A DNA stretch of 64,000 nucleotides from Luidia sarsii (GCA_949987565.1 OX465111.1:4182590-4246589); one strand, 5' to 3'. Shown: positions 22,401 to 35,526, numbered from the stretch's first letter. Notes: generated by a model from the letters alone, not told the origin. A program made the numbers and translations.

Positions 22401-25400
22401 AATCAGGCAAACACTGAGCATGCAGTGTTATCTATCTATTACTATACACTGAATTGGGCAAACCCCCCTCCGCAGACATTTTCTTTGACACAGAAACCAC
22501 ACATCTATGTTGTATAAGTGTAAAACTTCGGGTTCAGATGCCTTTGTCCGATTCAATAAATGAATGCACTTTGGTATTATACCAACCACCAGCAAATGAA
22601 CTTTGTGAACTGTCCATTCCATAGACCATACCAAATGAGAAAATCTACACCCAAAAAGGTCTGGCTGGAACGCTGTTGGAGACTGGAATGCCAGGCAGAC
22701 AATGGGGAGGCTCTCTGACAATTGTTTTGCCGAAACAGGCTTAGCACCAGGAAAGATTAACCAGCAAAAGTATGCAAAGCCCTACAACCCAAAGCCTCGT
22801 ATCTGGACACCACTCATCAAAACAAACAAGTCACAGGTATAGGGCTTCTTCTTGTGAGTACAAGTATAGGTAAACACCCAACCCCCCCCTCTTCATTTTG
22901 GGGGTTTTCTGTTGAGCAGGCTGTGGGTCTCCACAAGAGACTAACTGGGTTCCATCAATGGAGAGAGGAATGCCGGTTCTTTTGGGAGGTGGTGGGCCGA
23001 CAACAAAAGGAATTCTCCAGCAGAGAGAGGGGAGAGATGGGGGAAGAGAGCGAGAGAATGTTGGGTGGGGTGTGGGGAGGCTTGAGCTCTTGGCTCAATG
23101 AGCCAGATGAAGGAGAGACAGATCAAAGGGAAACCTGTCAAAGACAAAAAACCCTCATTCGACCAATTAAGTCTCCGAAGACGGGCAAAGGACAACGCCT
23201 TCGGGAAGAATACCCTGTCAGCCTGTTTATTAGTTGAAAGTTGTTTGCAAACTATTTGATTTTAACATGTACATGTACATGCAGCATTACATTAAAAGTA
23301 CACATCTATAATCATTGGAGCAGACAAAGACCAGTCATTTAATTTGTCTTTGTGTGAAACTCCAACAAGCCCCTCTTGACAATGGCAATAATTTTTCCTG
23401 ATGTCCATCGTCAATGGCAATCCTCAGTAAGAATGGTTTCTTGCAGAAACTGGATAAAGGGACGGGACACCAGCTTGGCTAAGGACTGGTCTCAACAGTT
23501 TCCCACTCCTGCTTACAATGTATTTGTACAATTCATTGTGATGAGAGAGAATAGTGATCAAAATGCCAAGTAAGCATAAATGTAACACTCTCATCAACAA
23601 GTGAATGTAAATGATTCAACATGGTATCGGCTGTACAGAATCTCATCAGAGACTGTTCTATGGTTACTTCACAAGCTGCATGCTGCCGAATATCAGGATA
23701 CCAATCCAATCCTATCATCCTATGCCAATGCAGCCAAATACAAGAAAACTTAATTCGGCTGTGTAGGGCATGTTGGTATTTCAGAGCCATTTCACTAGCA
23801 CATGCATTGAACAATGACTGAAGGTAACCTGGGCTTGTTTGCAGCATGTCTGGTGTGAAACCCCACAGCAAGATCCATTCAACCGAAACGTTTAATTCCA
23901 AGGAGATGGGAATCCCAGCAAAGGCAATAACCCCCCTTCCACACCGAATGAAGCCCTAGTACTACCAACCGTGGTACACGTTCTACCAAGCTGGTATGCA
24001 GGGTTGGGTGCTCTGAAGTACTCTGAACTATCAGCAGTGACAGTCCACCCCGCTGTCACTTTGATACATTTATACATGTAGGGCAATGTGGGTGCAAGTT
24101 GATAAGATTAGGTATACTGCATGGCCCCAGGCAACCCCTATCATCAAAGCAGTCCACGTCTAAAGCCTGTCTGGTTTATCCATGTTGACAGTGCATTTCA
24201 CATGTAGAGCTGCATTACATCCTTCCTTCATGGTTACATGTACAGTACATACGCACAAAGGTGCATGGATTTACAGCCATATTCTCACTCACATGACTAA
24301 AACAACAAGGTCGAATCAACTAGGTAGGCACAATGGTCAAGGTTTTTGGCTGTCTGAGCCACTGGCTACCTATCGGAATTTAACTACTTGAAGGAATGAC
24401 AGAACCCGGTCTCATTGTACTTGTAAAAAGGGACAAAGTTATCAACCATCAAAAACACACTTTTGAATAACAATGTTTGAACATTGAAATAGCTTTCCAC
24501 TTTGCAGAAGTCAAAAGCCAAAATGTCAGGCTTTGGTATGCTGTATAAAAAAAATAGTCAAAACATGGACTCCCCAAAATTTATTTTCAAACATTAATCA
24601 GAAGCTCATTAGTAGTACAAAAACATTTATTACTTGCTACAGCAATACAAGGCTGATAAACTGATGAGAACAAATGGAAACAAGCAAATAAGAAGTACCC
24701 CTTCTTTATAGATCAAAGTAGAACAAGAAAGATAAAGCACTGAGTGAATGTACACAATTATCTCATTGACAACAGTGCATTCTAGTGCCAGCTGTTTGCA
24801 AAGAAGACACAATGCAATGCACCAGCATGTACCATATGTGTAAATGCACCCTGTGATATTCTCGCCCACTTTCTCATGCCTCTCCCTCTCCCTTGGACTG
24901 GGAGGGAAGGTTGACCCCAGATCAAGTGCATGACCTTTGAGGTCAGCCGGAAGGTCAACTAATGTTTCCAGCTCTCCCCTGGGACAACATGAACCTTGTT
25001 TCACCAGGGAGCTTGGAATACTGTTGCACTTTTTTATTTTATTTTCAGATGTCTTAGATCTGTCACAAGTTTCTTCTGATGTGGGGGAGAAACAAAATCT
25101 GAATCCTTCATGCTGAAAGGAAACATTTAATCTGACTTGTATTAGGGCTGATTATGTCATATTTTGTACATCCGACTACTGACAAACTCTTCTGTGTACT
25201 TCAATTACACAGGGAATAAACTGCGAAGGATTTGCTGTGAAAGTGGGGAAGGGTGTGAACATTTTTCATTTCTGACATTTCACTTTAGTACCTTTTCAAT
25301 TTTTTTTTAGCACATTCAAATTGTATTAATTGGTAATGGAGCTATCGATGCTGCCATTAAATCTGTGGCAACTTCTTGGGTTGTAGGTTATACTTTTTCA

Positions 25401-26159
25401 TTGAAAGTGGGGAAAATATCCAAGGAAGAACAAAAAGGGTTTTGCAAAAAAACTAAAGGATCCAGGTAGGTTGTAGGTTCATACATTGGCTGATTGGTTT
25501 TCATAATTAACATTGTTAAGATTGTTCGCATTTTATTGTTCTGCTACCTCATCATCATTGCCATTTTTACACAATTGGTGTTCATTCACTACACTGGTCA
25601 AGTTGGTTGAGAACAGGTCTTACCCATGACTGAGAAATAGGCCCTTGGGGTATTGTTGACAATATAATGATGATCTTTGACCCCAAACTCCACAACCTCG
25701 CCTAGAATTGTACAGACTCTCACTCAGTTAGCTTCACCTGTCCTGGGCTCGGTCAAGGTGCTGATATGTGGCCAACTGATCAACACAAAGCCCCTCTGGG
25801 AACAAAATCATGTAATACAAATTTTGCAGCAACTAGATTGGCTCAGCTTGGCCTCCTGATGGTACGTTGCAACTGTACATGCAGGGGTAGGGGCTCTCCA
25901 AACAAGTGGCCCAGAGTGGTGGAGGGCTGGGGACCGTTACACAAATTGCATTGTGGACACCTGTTACCTTGTCCAGGGATGAAGTTCTAGGCCGAGCTTG
26001 TCCTTATCGTTTTCTTTTGAGGTGGCCTGGCAGTCTGGAGCTAATTTTCTGGCAGCCGACTTTTGGCAGCCCAGGTGTGTGCGAATTCATTGGGTAGTGC
26101 AATGTCAGTGGGAAGGGATTCTTTATTAATGTTGCCTCGGTGTGTATTCAGTTGGGTAA

Positions 26160-26672
26160 CAGTGCCATTCCCACAGCGAAAATGATCGCGATTCAAAAAC
26201 CGTTGTTTTCTTTGCAGGTGTCCACACACCCACACAGGGCAAAAAATTGTGATGCAAAAAGTCCCAAACGGAATGCCGTTTATCAATTGTGGTCAAATGG
26301 TGCATGTGTCCTTGAGGGTGGCCCATGCAGGAAGACATATAAACATGCACTGCACTTTCAGCCAGTCAGGGCGTGAGTGTGAGCAGTGCATTGTGGGATA
26401 AAAAAACCCACTCCCCTGAATCACACCATGCTTTTAAAAAAATCCCACAATGCACTGCTCACGCTATGATTGAGAGGAAGTTCCGTGCTCATTCATATGT
26501 CTTCCTGAATGGGCACACCCTCAAGGACACACCCTTCATTTGACCACAACTGCTAACTACAATCAGCTTGTGATGTGATTTTTTGGCCTAGGTGTGAATG
26601 CTAGCAACAAAAACCCTGGGTTTTAAATCGCAATTCAAATCGTGGTTATTTGGACAGTGGAAATGGAAATGT
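26160..26672. mobile_element. MITE-like element, ATCGCGATT family, copy 2
   Basis: The left end is CATTCCCACAGCG followed by GATCGCGATTC; the right end is the complement of CATTTCCACTGTCC preceded by AATCGCAATTC. It shares internal CCTTGAGGGTGGCCCATGCA and GCATTGTGGGAT with copies 1 and 3. It contains an internal inverted duplication (two ATTGTGGGAT/ATCCCACAAT blocks near 26390 and 26445). Confidence 0.7.
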
Positions 26673-27594
26673 CACCGGTCACCCCAATTCTTATGGTCCG
26701 GTATCTTACCAAGTGGGCTTCAATTAATCCTTGCCATTGTTCAGGATGGGCCCAATTGCGGCCTAAGTTTTTAAATGTCAAGATTCAAAATCTTCATTAT
26801 AGTGATAACGTGATATCAGCAGTTGAAGGGTTCAAATTGAGCAGTGACTCTATGTGGCCAACTGACAGTTGAAATTGTTTTGGGCCGATTGAAGGCACAT
26901 CCTGCACAACTGACCTGTATGGGCAGTTGGAGCATTAACTACCGTACAGGCAACCTTGGCACCATCTCTTTGGGTATTGCAATATTGGTCTGATGAATGT
27001 TCAAAGACAAATTCCGGAGAATACAGAACACTGAGAGTTTGAAAGCAAAACTGCCAAAAATCAACAACAGCACTCTCCCTCAGACTTGAGCCACTGTTTG
27101 GCCATTCTTGCCATCTGTCTAAAAAAATAGGGGCAAGCAAGTAAGCAACTGTAAAATGGCTGGACAATTAAAATTTGATTCTGGGTACCAGGCTGGCCTG
27201 CCATTTGAAAACATACAGCAGGTCTGGTCGAGCTCTGAGTCACAAGAGCTGTACCAGTTCTTTCTTTTTTTCAGTGAATTCCAGACACTTTTCTTTTCTT
27301 GCAATAATAAATGTCTCATTTCTCCTGAGCCTTTGGGCTATTTTTCTTTTAAATCTGAAATATAATTTCATTGTCGGGAAGGGTTACACAGGAAGTTTCA
27401 TGTCTGGTTTGTGTTTCCCATCAGGTTAAAACTACCCCCAGACATAAAGGGCAACCCTTAGGGTGAGGTTATTTTGAGGGATGTGCTTTCAGAGACAAAA
27501 CATACCAAGGGCTAGGAAGAAAAAAGTAATGAAGTGTTGCAGACCCTGGAGAAGGTTTGGAGTTGGCCTCTTGAAGTATCCCAACCACAAGGAA

Positions 27595-27743
27595 AATCAG
27601 TATCAAGGCAATGACCAAGGGCACACAGGCAATGAGCAAGGGTGTGGAGGCAGTGATCTGGAGGAATATAAGGCAATGACCAGGGGCACAAAGGCAATGA
27701 CCAGGGGCACAAAGACAACAAGCAAAGGTGAGGAGGCAGTGAA
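27595..27743. repeat. 21-base minisatellite, left part
   Basis: Units near AAGGCAATGACCAGGGGCAC are repeated with variation. The array is interrupted at 27744 by the MITE 27747-28433 and resumes at 28437. Confidence 0.85.
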
Positions 27744-27746
27744 TAA

Positions 27747-28433
27747 AGCCGCGTCTCCACTGGACTAATTTTGGTCAAAGTAACAAAGTTGATCACTTTT
27801 CCCATTTTAAGTCCAGTGGAAACGGCCCAGTTAAATTTCCTCTCGGTTAATTTAACCGAGCCAAATTGTTACTTTTACCAGCCAACCTCTGCCCAGTAAA
27901 AGTGACCAGGGAAGTTTAACTGAGCTGATTAGTCCAGTGGAAACGCACTCTTGGTAAAACGCAACTCGGAAAAAAGCCATGTGCACAGATTCTGCTTCAT
28001 GTTGCACGCTAAATGTACATGTGCATGTACCGAATGTACATGTACATGTGCATGTACCGTACGTACACGTACGTTGACCTAATGGATCTATTCTATAGTA
28101 CGATGTACCCAGCTGGCACTTGGTGTGGGTCAGATATTTCCCAAACAGCAATTGTTTTCAACATTTCCCCAACAATGGCTGATGTTGTTGATGTGATTGG
28201 GAATCAAATTCTGCCGCTTTTTCACTTAAGGTTTCTGTTTTTTGGTTCTTTTTCCAACACAGCAGTAAGTGCAGTTACTCATACTCACAATGACCGAACA
28301 AGCGTTCTTTACGGTTTTATCTTTACCGGAAGTTGTTTTATCTCGCGCACTACCGACATCATTTTGTAACCTCAAAGGTCACATGACTAGGTTAAACGTC
28401 TAGGTTAAATTTTAGTCCTGTGAAAACATGGCT
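27747..28433. mobile_element. Harbinger-like MITE inserted in a minisatellite, TAA duplication
   Basis: The ends are AGCCGCGTCTCCACTGGACT and, on the complement of the right side, AGCCATGTTTTCACAGGACT. TAA flanks both sides (27744-27746 and 28434-28436). The interior has the same GGTTAATTTAACCGAG and CAGTGGAAACGCAC blocks as 13912-14425. At 687 bases it is the longest copy here, with no transposase frame. ACATGTAC-rich sequence lies near 28010-28075. Confidence 0.88.
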
Positions 28434-28436
28434 TAA

Positions 28437-28690
28437 CGCAATGACCAGGGGCACAAAGGCAATGACCAGGGGCACAAATGGAATGACAAGGGCCACCAAG
28501 GCAATGACTAGGGGCACTAAGGCAATGACCAGGGGCACCAAGGCAATGACCAGGGGCACCAAGGCAATGACCATGGGCACCAAGGCAATGACCAGGGGCA
28601 GCAAGGCAATGACAATGGACACCAAGGCAATGACAGGGGGCACACAGTCAATGACCAGGGGCCACCAAGGCAATGACAGGGGGCAGGGCA
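28437..28690. repeat. 21-base minisatellite, right part
   Basis: About twelve units near ACCAAGGCAATGACCAGGGGC. As 21 is divisible by 3, all frames are open and give artefact frames such as repeats of PLVIALV; these are not genes. Confidence 0.9.
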
Positions 28691-28723
28691 CAGATGAATT
28701 ACCAAGAAGCAACAAGACATTGA

Positions 28724-29154
28724 CATTCAACGTGTTTCTACTGACGAGAGGTTGTCGGGTGTCTCCGTGCGTCTTCGGGTGTTTCTGGGTGGAGTGTCCA
28801 GTAGAAACATTTTGAATTTTCTGAACGTCATCCGGCAACCAAACGTTCACCAACAACCACCTATTGAGGTGGATCTTGCCGGAATCTTCGGGTCACACTC
28901 GCAGTAGAAACACACGCAACTTTGCTTGTTGCCGGGTGTACCGGAAATGCAACAGAAGTAGTGAACATCAGGCAATTCCTTGCGTTGACCTGCGGCGTGA
29001 CCCGATTCATTCCGCATGTCCGGTCTACCCTCGACGAAGGTCGATTGTGGGCGACACTCGCCTTTTCTGAACTGAGTAGAAACAGGCGTTTGTCGGTGAT
29101 CCGGATCACTGACACCCGGAATATAGTGTTAGCATGTGCTCAGTAGAAACACGC
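28724..29154. mobile_element. MITE-like element with CGTGTTTCTACTGA ends
   Basis: The left end ACGTGTTTCTACTGA is matched by the complement of the right end, GCGTGTTTCTACTGA. Additional AGTAGAAACA strings lie inside near 28801, 28904 and 29076, suggesting a composite or partly duplicated element. There is no coding capacity. It directly follows the minisatellite. Confidence 0.65.
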
Positions 29155-30683
29155 TAAAAGGGTCATTGAGAGTGAGACAATTTTCTCCATTGCTGCCATC
29201 CAAATCCTGCCCTGACCCCATTGGGTGCTTTCTGGTGTCGCACTCTCATCTGAAAATAATAGGTCATCATCCATGGAAGCCAGGTGACCAGCCAGTGACC
29301 TTATCTGCTGATACTAGTCACAGCTGATCCTCTTTCCTGTTCTCCAGAGTCTGGCTTTTTTCCAGAGGGGGGGTATTGTTTTTTAGTGGGCCACAGTTCC
29401 TCTGGCCTTGCGACAAGCGATGACAATGTTGGGACTTGGGAGAGCGGACAGAAGCCATATAGCCAAGCCAATGCTGAGTTACATGTACTGAGTGTCTCTA
29501 TATTCCTGTGCACACGCCACACTGTACTCCTCCATTGGTCAATGGCGGCATTAGTTTTGACTGTACTGTAGCTTTATGAGTCTGCCGCAGATCTGAGCTA
29601 AACCAACTGACCGACAACTTCTAACTATTTCATTCTGACCAGCTGATAAAACAGGCACTCTGCCCAAAGGCAATACTTCCGCAACAATTTCACAACAACT
29701 GAGAGGAAAAGGCTTGTGCAACAAGAGAGTAGGGTTGTCTGCTGTCTCCAATATTATCAGGAAGGAGTCGTGTTTCGACGGGTTTTTTCTATTATCTAAA
29801 CAAGGGGTTGACCGATAATTATGACAATGGCCAATGGGTCACGGACTCGGTCATGGTGTCATGCTTCCCCCTCCCAACAGAACTTAACAATATTGTGCGT
29901 TATTTGACTTCAGGTCTGGAAGTCTAAACTAAAGACAACTTAAGTAGGCAAGTTTTATGGAACTAATATAAAATTGAAAACATAAATCTTTGGGAAATCT
30001 TTAAACAAAAATCAAACTGGTTGAGAATATCTATGGCCTTAACTTGTAACAGATGCTGCAAGCAGGTGATCAGATCATTCCGATGGTTCAAATTATATCG
30101 TGTTGAGTGCAAACGTCCAAGATATTTGGGACTCGGGTCTTCAATCAGTCAGTTGAGTCCAAAATCCAACGTGACCCAACCAACTGTGGTCATGTCCAGT
30201 TCAGCATGGGTCAGTCAGCCTACGTGTAGCTTGGGGACATACAAGCATCTGGAATGGGTTTTCTTTGACTGAGGGAGGGGGGGGCCTGGTGTTTTTGTTA
30301 TGATTTCTCTGCCATTACTTTTTTTTCCAAACCTGACCTAGGTACACACTGTTGAGAGATATCGTGTATGTATGTTTTAGGGATTTTTTTCTTCAAATTT
30401 CAGTGACCTGAGTCCAAAGAAAATAAATATTTCCTATGACTCGACTCCAGTTCACACATGTAAAGGGGAAGACTTGAGAATGATTCAGGGTCACCTTTGG
30501 AGCAAAGAACTGATACAATGAACGGATATGAATAAAATCCCAACAGAGGGACTAAACAACCTCTTGAAGTGTGATGGTGTGGATCAGAAACACTCACCAG
30601 ATGACAACAAAAAAGTTCAAAACTAAGAGATTTTACTGAAAGTAATCAAACAAATCTCACCAATTTAGAGAGCCTTCTGTTTC

Positions 30684-30739
30684 CATCCTAGCAGGACCTC
30701 TCTAAAAGGTCTACCTTTGAGAGAGGTCCTGCAAGGATC
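30684..30739. repeat. near-perfect 19-base-stem hairpin (ATCCTAGCAGGACCTCTCT)
   Basis: The arms 30685-30703 and 30721-30739 pair almost completely around a 17-base loop. CGAAACGTCA follows the right arm, as in the other members of this hairpin family (531-607, 16036-16083). Confidence 0.75.
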
Positions 30740-31945
30740 GAAACGTCACAGGCTCTGAATTTCCACAATTTGAAGGGGATGAAACGGAGCACAAGGCGCC
30801 CAACAAGGCAGTCAAGAATTGGAAAGAAGAAGAACAAGATGAGGACGACAACAAAGAAGGCAAAGGGCATTCAACAAGGAGGGGTATACATTTTAACTGA
30901 AAATGGTCCCTTTCAATATTAGTCTAGACCTATAAATAGCATTCCTTGTCCAGACAAATGTTAGCCTAAATTACGTGCTACTTCCTATTGGTCTGGACTG
31001 GAGAGCCATGATTATTTGCAGACTGACAGACAGACAATCTGTCTGGATGTGGCAAGGGCCTCTGAGGCTGATACTGTACAGCGAGTGGCAATGTTCAGAA
31101 AGGCACTTTCCATTGAGTCTCCAGGAGAAGCCAAGGAAAGTCTTCAGTGCATGTCATGTGCATGCAGGTATGAATGCTCTGTACAGTGATGGTACATGTA
31201 GGCATGCACAAGGTGTGTAAGATGTCTCCGCCATATATCTTACTATCTATGGGAAAAGCAAAACAGAGTTGCTGTGGATTGTGTAGACAGGATCTGCAGT
31301 CTGCATATTCATTTTGATCATACAACAAGCAGTAGCATACCGATGAAATATGATCTTTTTCTGTGTTAGACTACCTAAACATGTAGTGTACCTAGGGCAC
31401 TGAGCGTGTGGTATTGAGTTTCAAATGGGAACAGTTCTGAGAACAAGCCTCTTGTTTCACTGGGGATCCTCTGGACCACAGCCAATGTGTGCTGTAGCTT
31501 GGATATGGCCAATTCATGTTCTCGCAGATGGGCTTAGATATCCATTCAATAAGCTACATTCCGGAGTATCAGATGAGAATCAAAGTTGTTGATCAGTTGA
31601 TGAAAAACTGAAAGTTTAAAAACACATCTGGAAGTTGGAACCAATTGAAAAAGTAAGGCGTGGGGGTGGGAGACAGACCAACACATGTACTTTATGACCC
31701 AACTTCAGTTTGAAGTTCAGTGTGCAAACAAAGAGGGGTGTGTGTATCAAATGGCTGGAAAGTGGAGGAAAGTGCAACCTCAAGGTTTCACTGGGGGCTA
31801 GTTGGTGTACACACTGTGTTTTGTTGTTAGGACCTCATTGTAGTAATGATGGTATTGTAATCACTGCAGGCTTGGCTTGGCCATGATGAGGGCTGTCATT
31901 GACATTATAGAGTTACCAGGGGCTCATCTTGTACCTAGCAGCATT

Positions 31946-32336
31946 GAGCCCTGTTTCCATACGTACAAATTCAATGACTCATACTTCAGGAATCAAACCA
32001 TGCAGGGTGGCCCATGCAGGGAGACACACAAATAGTGGGTACACAGCTCTATTTAGTCTCTCCCAACTAGCACATCACTTCTTGTCAATCAGAGCGTGAG
32101 TGGTGCATTGTGGGATTAAAAAAACGGTACGATTCAGCGGAGCATTCCCACACACATCGCGTCACAAATAATTGCGATCATTTGGAAAAGTCTCACTAAA
32201 TAGTGGAGTCCGAATCGCAATTCAAATCCCACAAATAATCGTGTTTATTGTGTCCACACACACCCACAAAGTTGAGTGTGAATCGCGATTCAAGTCCCCG
32301 CTTCAAATAATCACATGGGACAGTGGAAATGGCCCT
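31946..32336. mobile_element. MITE-like element, ATCGCGATT family, copy 3
   Basis: The left end is GAGCCCTGTTTCCATACG; the right end is the complement of GGCCATTTCCACTGTCCC. It shares GGGTGGCCCATGCAGG, GCATTGTGGGATTAAAAAAA and AATCGCGATTCAA with copies 1 and 2. The copy appears internally shortened. Confidence 0.65.
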
Positions 32337-33134
32337 ATGGTCCCACCACAAACATTCCACGCCAACCAAACCTTCATGTCTTATCTAAAAGGGCCTTTAG
32401 ATAAAGGCCTGCTCCAGCCTCAGACTGGTTTTCTCATCTTCTCCCCTTTCAACCCCCTCCCAAACATTCTAACCAGTCTGGTGCCACCCTCCCCCCACCA
32501 CTACCAATCTAACCTCCAACATCCTTGGTTGCCTCTGATCTATTGGCAGACAGGTTCTTAAACCCACTGGAGGTACAGAAGATTTCCAAAGAGGGAAGGT
32601 TGGCAGTCTCACTATAGAAAACCCTACCTTCTACCCATTGATAACAGGGATTACTTATACTTAGAAGAGATAATCTCAAGGGATAATCATGTCTCAAATG
32701 CTGTTTCCTGTGATCAAACATCAAAGAATTTCCAAAAGGGATGTTGGGTCTTTTGTGTAGCAGATTTCATAATCTCAGGTTTACAATTTGTTTTATCTGG
32801 TCAAATACTGAAGTCTGTATCTACATTCATTTTTGCACCACTGCCATGCCAAACAAAACCATCGTCTTCAAAATGCAATGTGATGTCCTTGGTTCCTTAC
32901 CACTTTACAAATTACAGTGGTCTTACATTATGTACATGGTTATGGCTTAGTTTGTACAATTTGTTTGGTTGACATGATCATTGAATCAATGAATGCCTTC
33001 AAAATATGTGGGGGCTTTTGGGATCTTTTGCCACAAACTAATCAAGAAATTAATCAAGAAAACATCTGGGTTTGTATTTAGTTTTCAAGCAAACATGGGA
33101 GAGGATAGCTGATCGGGAACCTTAAGACATTTTG

Positions 33135-33215
33135 TGAAAATTTCACTGGTTCAGGACTCGAACCTGATATATGCAGGGGTCCTAGCAAAGTACTGGTCAC
33201 AGAGACAAGTGCGGG
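33135..33215 (-). mobile_element. possible tRNA-derived SINE head
   Basis: The minus strand has a B box fitting the consensus, GGTTCGAGTCC, near 33145. A weak A-box-like TTGTCTCTGTGA lies about 50 bases upstream. A clover-leaf does not form well, so this is at most a decayed SINE. Confidence 0.35.
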
Positions 33216-34771
33216 TCTAGTCTAATTTTCTGTTATCTTCACAAATCTAAAAGTCGTTTTGGTAGCCAACTTCTGCAGAGCAGTGACAGCACCATCATCG
33301 ATTGAAATTCTATAAATTTACCAGGTACAATACAGGCCTGCATGTGGACGTGTCACAAAAGGGAGAGTTGACAGGCTAGGGATCATGGGGGCCCCAGGTT
33401 CTAAGAAGTCCCAAAGTGACTATCTTGCATTTTTATATTAATTCCTGATCATAAACCCCTGCCTTAGCCTGCATTAAAGCGTCCTACATGTAAACTAGCT
33501 AAACAGTTGAGATAATTCAACAGATTTGTGTACGTAACATTTCCACCTCTTCCACAGTGATCTCACTTCTCTGTTGCTAAGACTGCTGTCGCTGTTTAAA
33601 ATTAGAAGAAGCCAGACTCTGTCTCATTCTTTGTCACTTCCACATGAAAAACAGGAGAAGAATTGGTTATTTTCCAGGATGGGGTTATTTCTTTTCCAGA
33701 AATCCATCCAGCTGTCACATATCAATCTTTTCATCCAGCACATGTGCACAAATACAACTGTTACACATTCTTAAGTCCCTGCTGGTTCTGACACAACATG
33801 GGAAGTTTCAACAAATAGAAAAGTAAAGGGTGACTGTACAGTATACACTACAGGATGCTGCTAGTGCTACGGGTGGATTTGTAGAAGTACATGTATGATG
33901 TAGTAATGTACAGTAGGTTGGCATTGACATTTCCGTTTTCATCTTTCTGGGTGGTGACTGGTGATGATAAGTACAGTTGTGTATGTTGGCATCACATAGC
34001 ACAGTCTCTTGAGAACGGGCAGAGCCCGCATTGTCCGAAATGTTGAGTTACTGGTTCTTCTCGAAAAGAGATGACTTGCATGTTATCACAACAAATATAC
34101 CAGTGTGATTTCACCGTGCAAAACATCTAGTAACAGTTTGCAACATTTTTGTATATCACCTCAAAACATCTAGTCTTAAAGTGTCCAAATGCAATAAAAC
34201 AATACGCTTTCATTTGACACTATCAAGGTAGACTGATGAGTGGTGACCATTCCAGTAAGACTAAGAGTAGGAGCTCAAATTACTAGTACTAGAAAGCACT
34301 CAAAATTCATCATTGGCCTTAAAAGCAAATGACAAAGTGACATGATTCTGTGTGTAACTGCAACAACCACAACCTTTGAAATGACAGGAAAACAAGAAAG
34401 GCAAATTTCAAATAACTGGATCATTTCCATGCACAAAATCACCTTCATTCAAAGAGTTACATACTGAGAAGTTTGCACTCTGCTTGGAGACTGAAAAGTG
34501 AAATGAACTGTACACATCTCTAAAACGTGGAGGCCCTAGCGGGAATGCGGGGTTTCTTTTGAGAAAGGTCCAGGTTGAATATCACTCATCAGGCTTCAAA
34601 ACCTTCAAAGGAAGGACTAATCCTAAGTTCCTAAGTTCCACTGTGCAGCACTGAAACTAGGCCTATTTTAATTTCATAAAATAAGTGGAATCACACTGAC
34701 TTTGAAACAAAATTCAACTGCATCCAAATATAAAGCATTTCTGAGTCCTGCCACTATCCGCATTGCAACCT

Positions 34772-34802
34772 GTACTACTACTAGTACTAGTAGTAGTAGT
34801 AC
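34772..34802. repeat. TAC/TAG trinucleotide near-palindrome
   Basis: A (TAC)n run turns into a (TAG)n run around a central CTAGTACTAG, giving a self-complementary microsatellite in intron 1, about 250 bases downstream of exon 1A. Confidence 0.7.
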
Positions 34803-35057
34803 TAACTGGCTAGGATATAATTGATTAGGGGGAGCTGAAATTACTGTCAAGATTAGGATATTTCTATAAAATCACAATGATTATGCAGTGCAGTACTCAA
34901 GTTATGGCAACTTTAGCCTTGTTTAGGGCAAACTGTGTTCACTATTTAAATAGCGCACTATGCAAGTTGCAATTAGCAAGCCTCCTCTAACCACCACGCC
35001 CCCCCCCCCCCTATATAAAAACGAGACAGGTGGACTCGCGGACGGGCAAAGTCTTAC

Positions 35058-35526
35058 CAGGATCGTGGAAAGGGACCAGTCCAAAGTTCTGGAGCGGCTG
35101 CTCCCGTCTGGACATGGCCGTGTTGAGAATGTTCTCGGCCCCGTCAATGACCTGCAGCAAGTCGTCAAACATGGAGCCCGTGCTGTCGAAGACGAAGGTG
35201 AGCGAGGAGCCGGTGTAGGCCTCGGGCTCGGCCGACGGGACCTCGGACCGCGGCTGGCCCGCGCCGGGATCGGCCCTGCTGCTGGTACCGCCGGTAGGGG
35301 TCGACGGCGGCGGCTGGAAGGCATCGTGGGCCTCCCCAGCCCCGTCGCCAAGCCCCGGCGCCAGGTCGAAGCTGAGACTGGGCGCCTCGTAGCCCGGGAT
35401 CTGTCCTCGGACGGCAGCCGGACACACGATCAAGACCACCGCGGAGATCCAGAAGAAGAGAAGGCGTGGTAAGGGGAGCGCTCCGCCCGTATAGACCGGC
35501 AGTGGAAGGGACCGACACGGCGACAT
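35058..35526 (-). CDS. HMCN1: hemicentin first exon A: signal peptide, Pro/Gly-rich spacer, start of VWA domain
   Basis: It starts at the ATG at 35526-35524; an in-frame TGA lies 15 bases upstream. The protein begins with a basic/proline stretch and a hydrophobic signal core ([20 protein letters not shown]). About 75 residues rich in Pro, Gly and Ala follow, then the first VWA strand and MIDAS loop, [20 protein letters not shown], and [10 protein letters not shown]. The DxTGS metal-binding motif is intact. The donor GTAAGA follows base 35058, with one base of the last codon left (phase 1), fitting exon 2, which supplies [11 protein letters not shown]. The region is markedly GC- and CpG-rich compared with its surroundings, as expected for a promoter-proximal exon. 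Hemicentin is secreted and works in basement membrane linkage; the VWA domain is its N-terminal cap. Confidence 0.93.

Larger units (their letters stand above)
9391..35057 (-). other. hemicentin intron 1 (from first exon A)
   Basis: A 25.7-kb intron between exon 1A and exon 2; it becomes 29.1 kb if exon 1B is used. It carries most of the mobile elements listed separately, concentrated at 11.3-15.2, 18.3-19.5 and 26.1-32.4 kb. The stretches 9823-11300, 16700-18300, 19450-26150, 29160-31940 and 32340-34760 show no supported gene. They contain only microsatellite fragments (ACATGTAC-like), homopolymers such as a G run near 20777-20790, and anonymous sequence. One exon-like segment at 15768-15906 is listed separately. 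Confidence 0.75.

Noticed and set aside
28392..28856. 154- and 131-codon repeat frames
   Set aside because: Produced by the 21-base minisatellite, which stays open in all frames.
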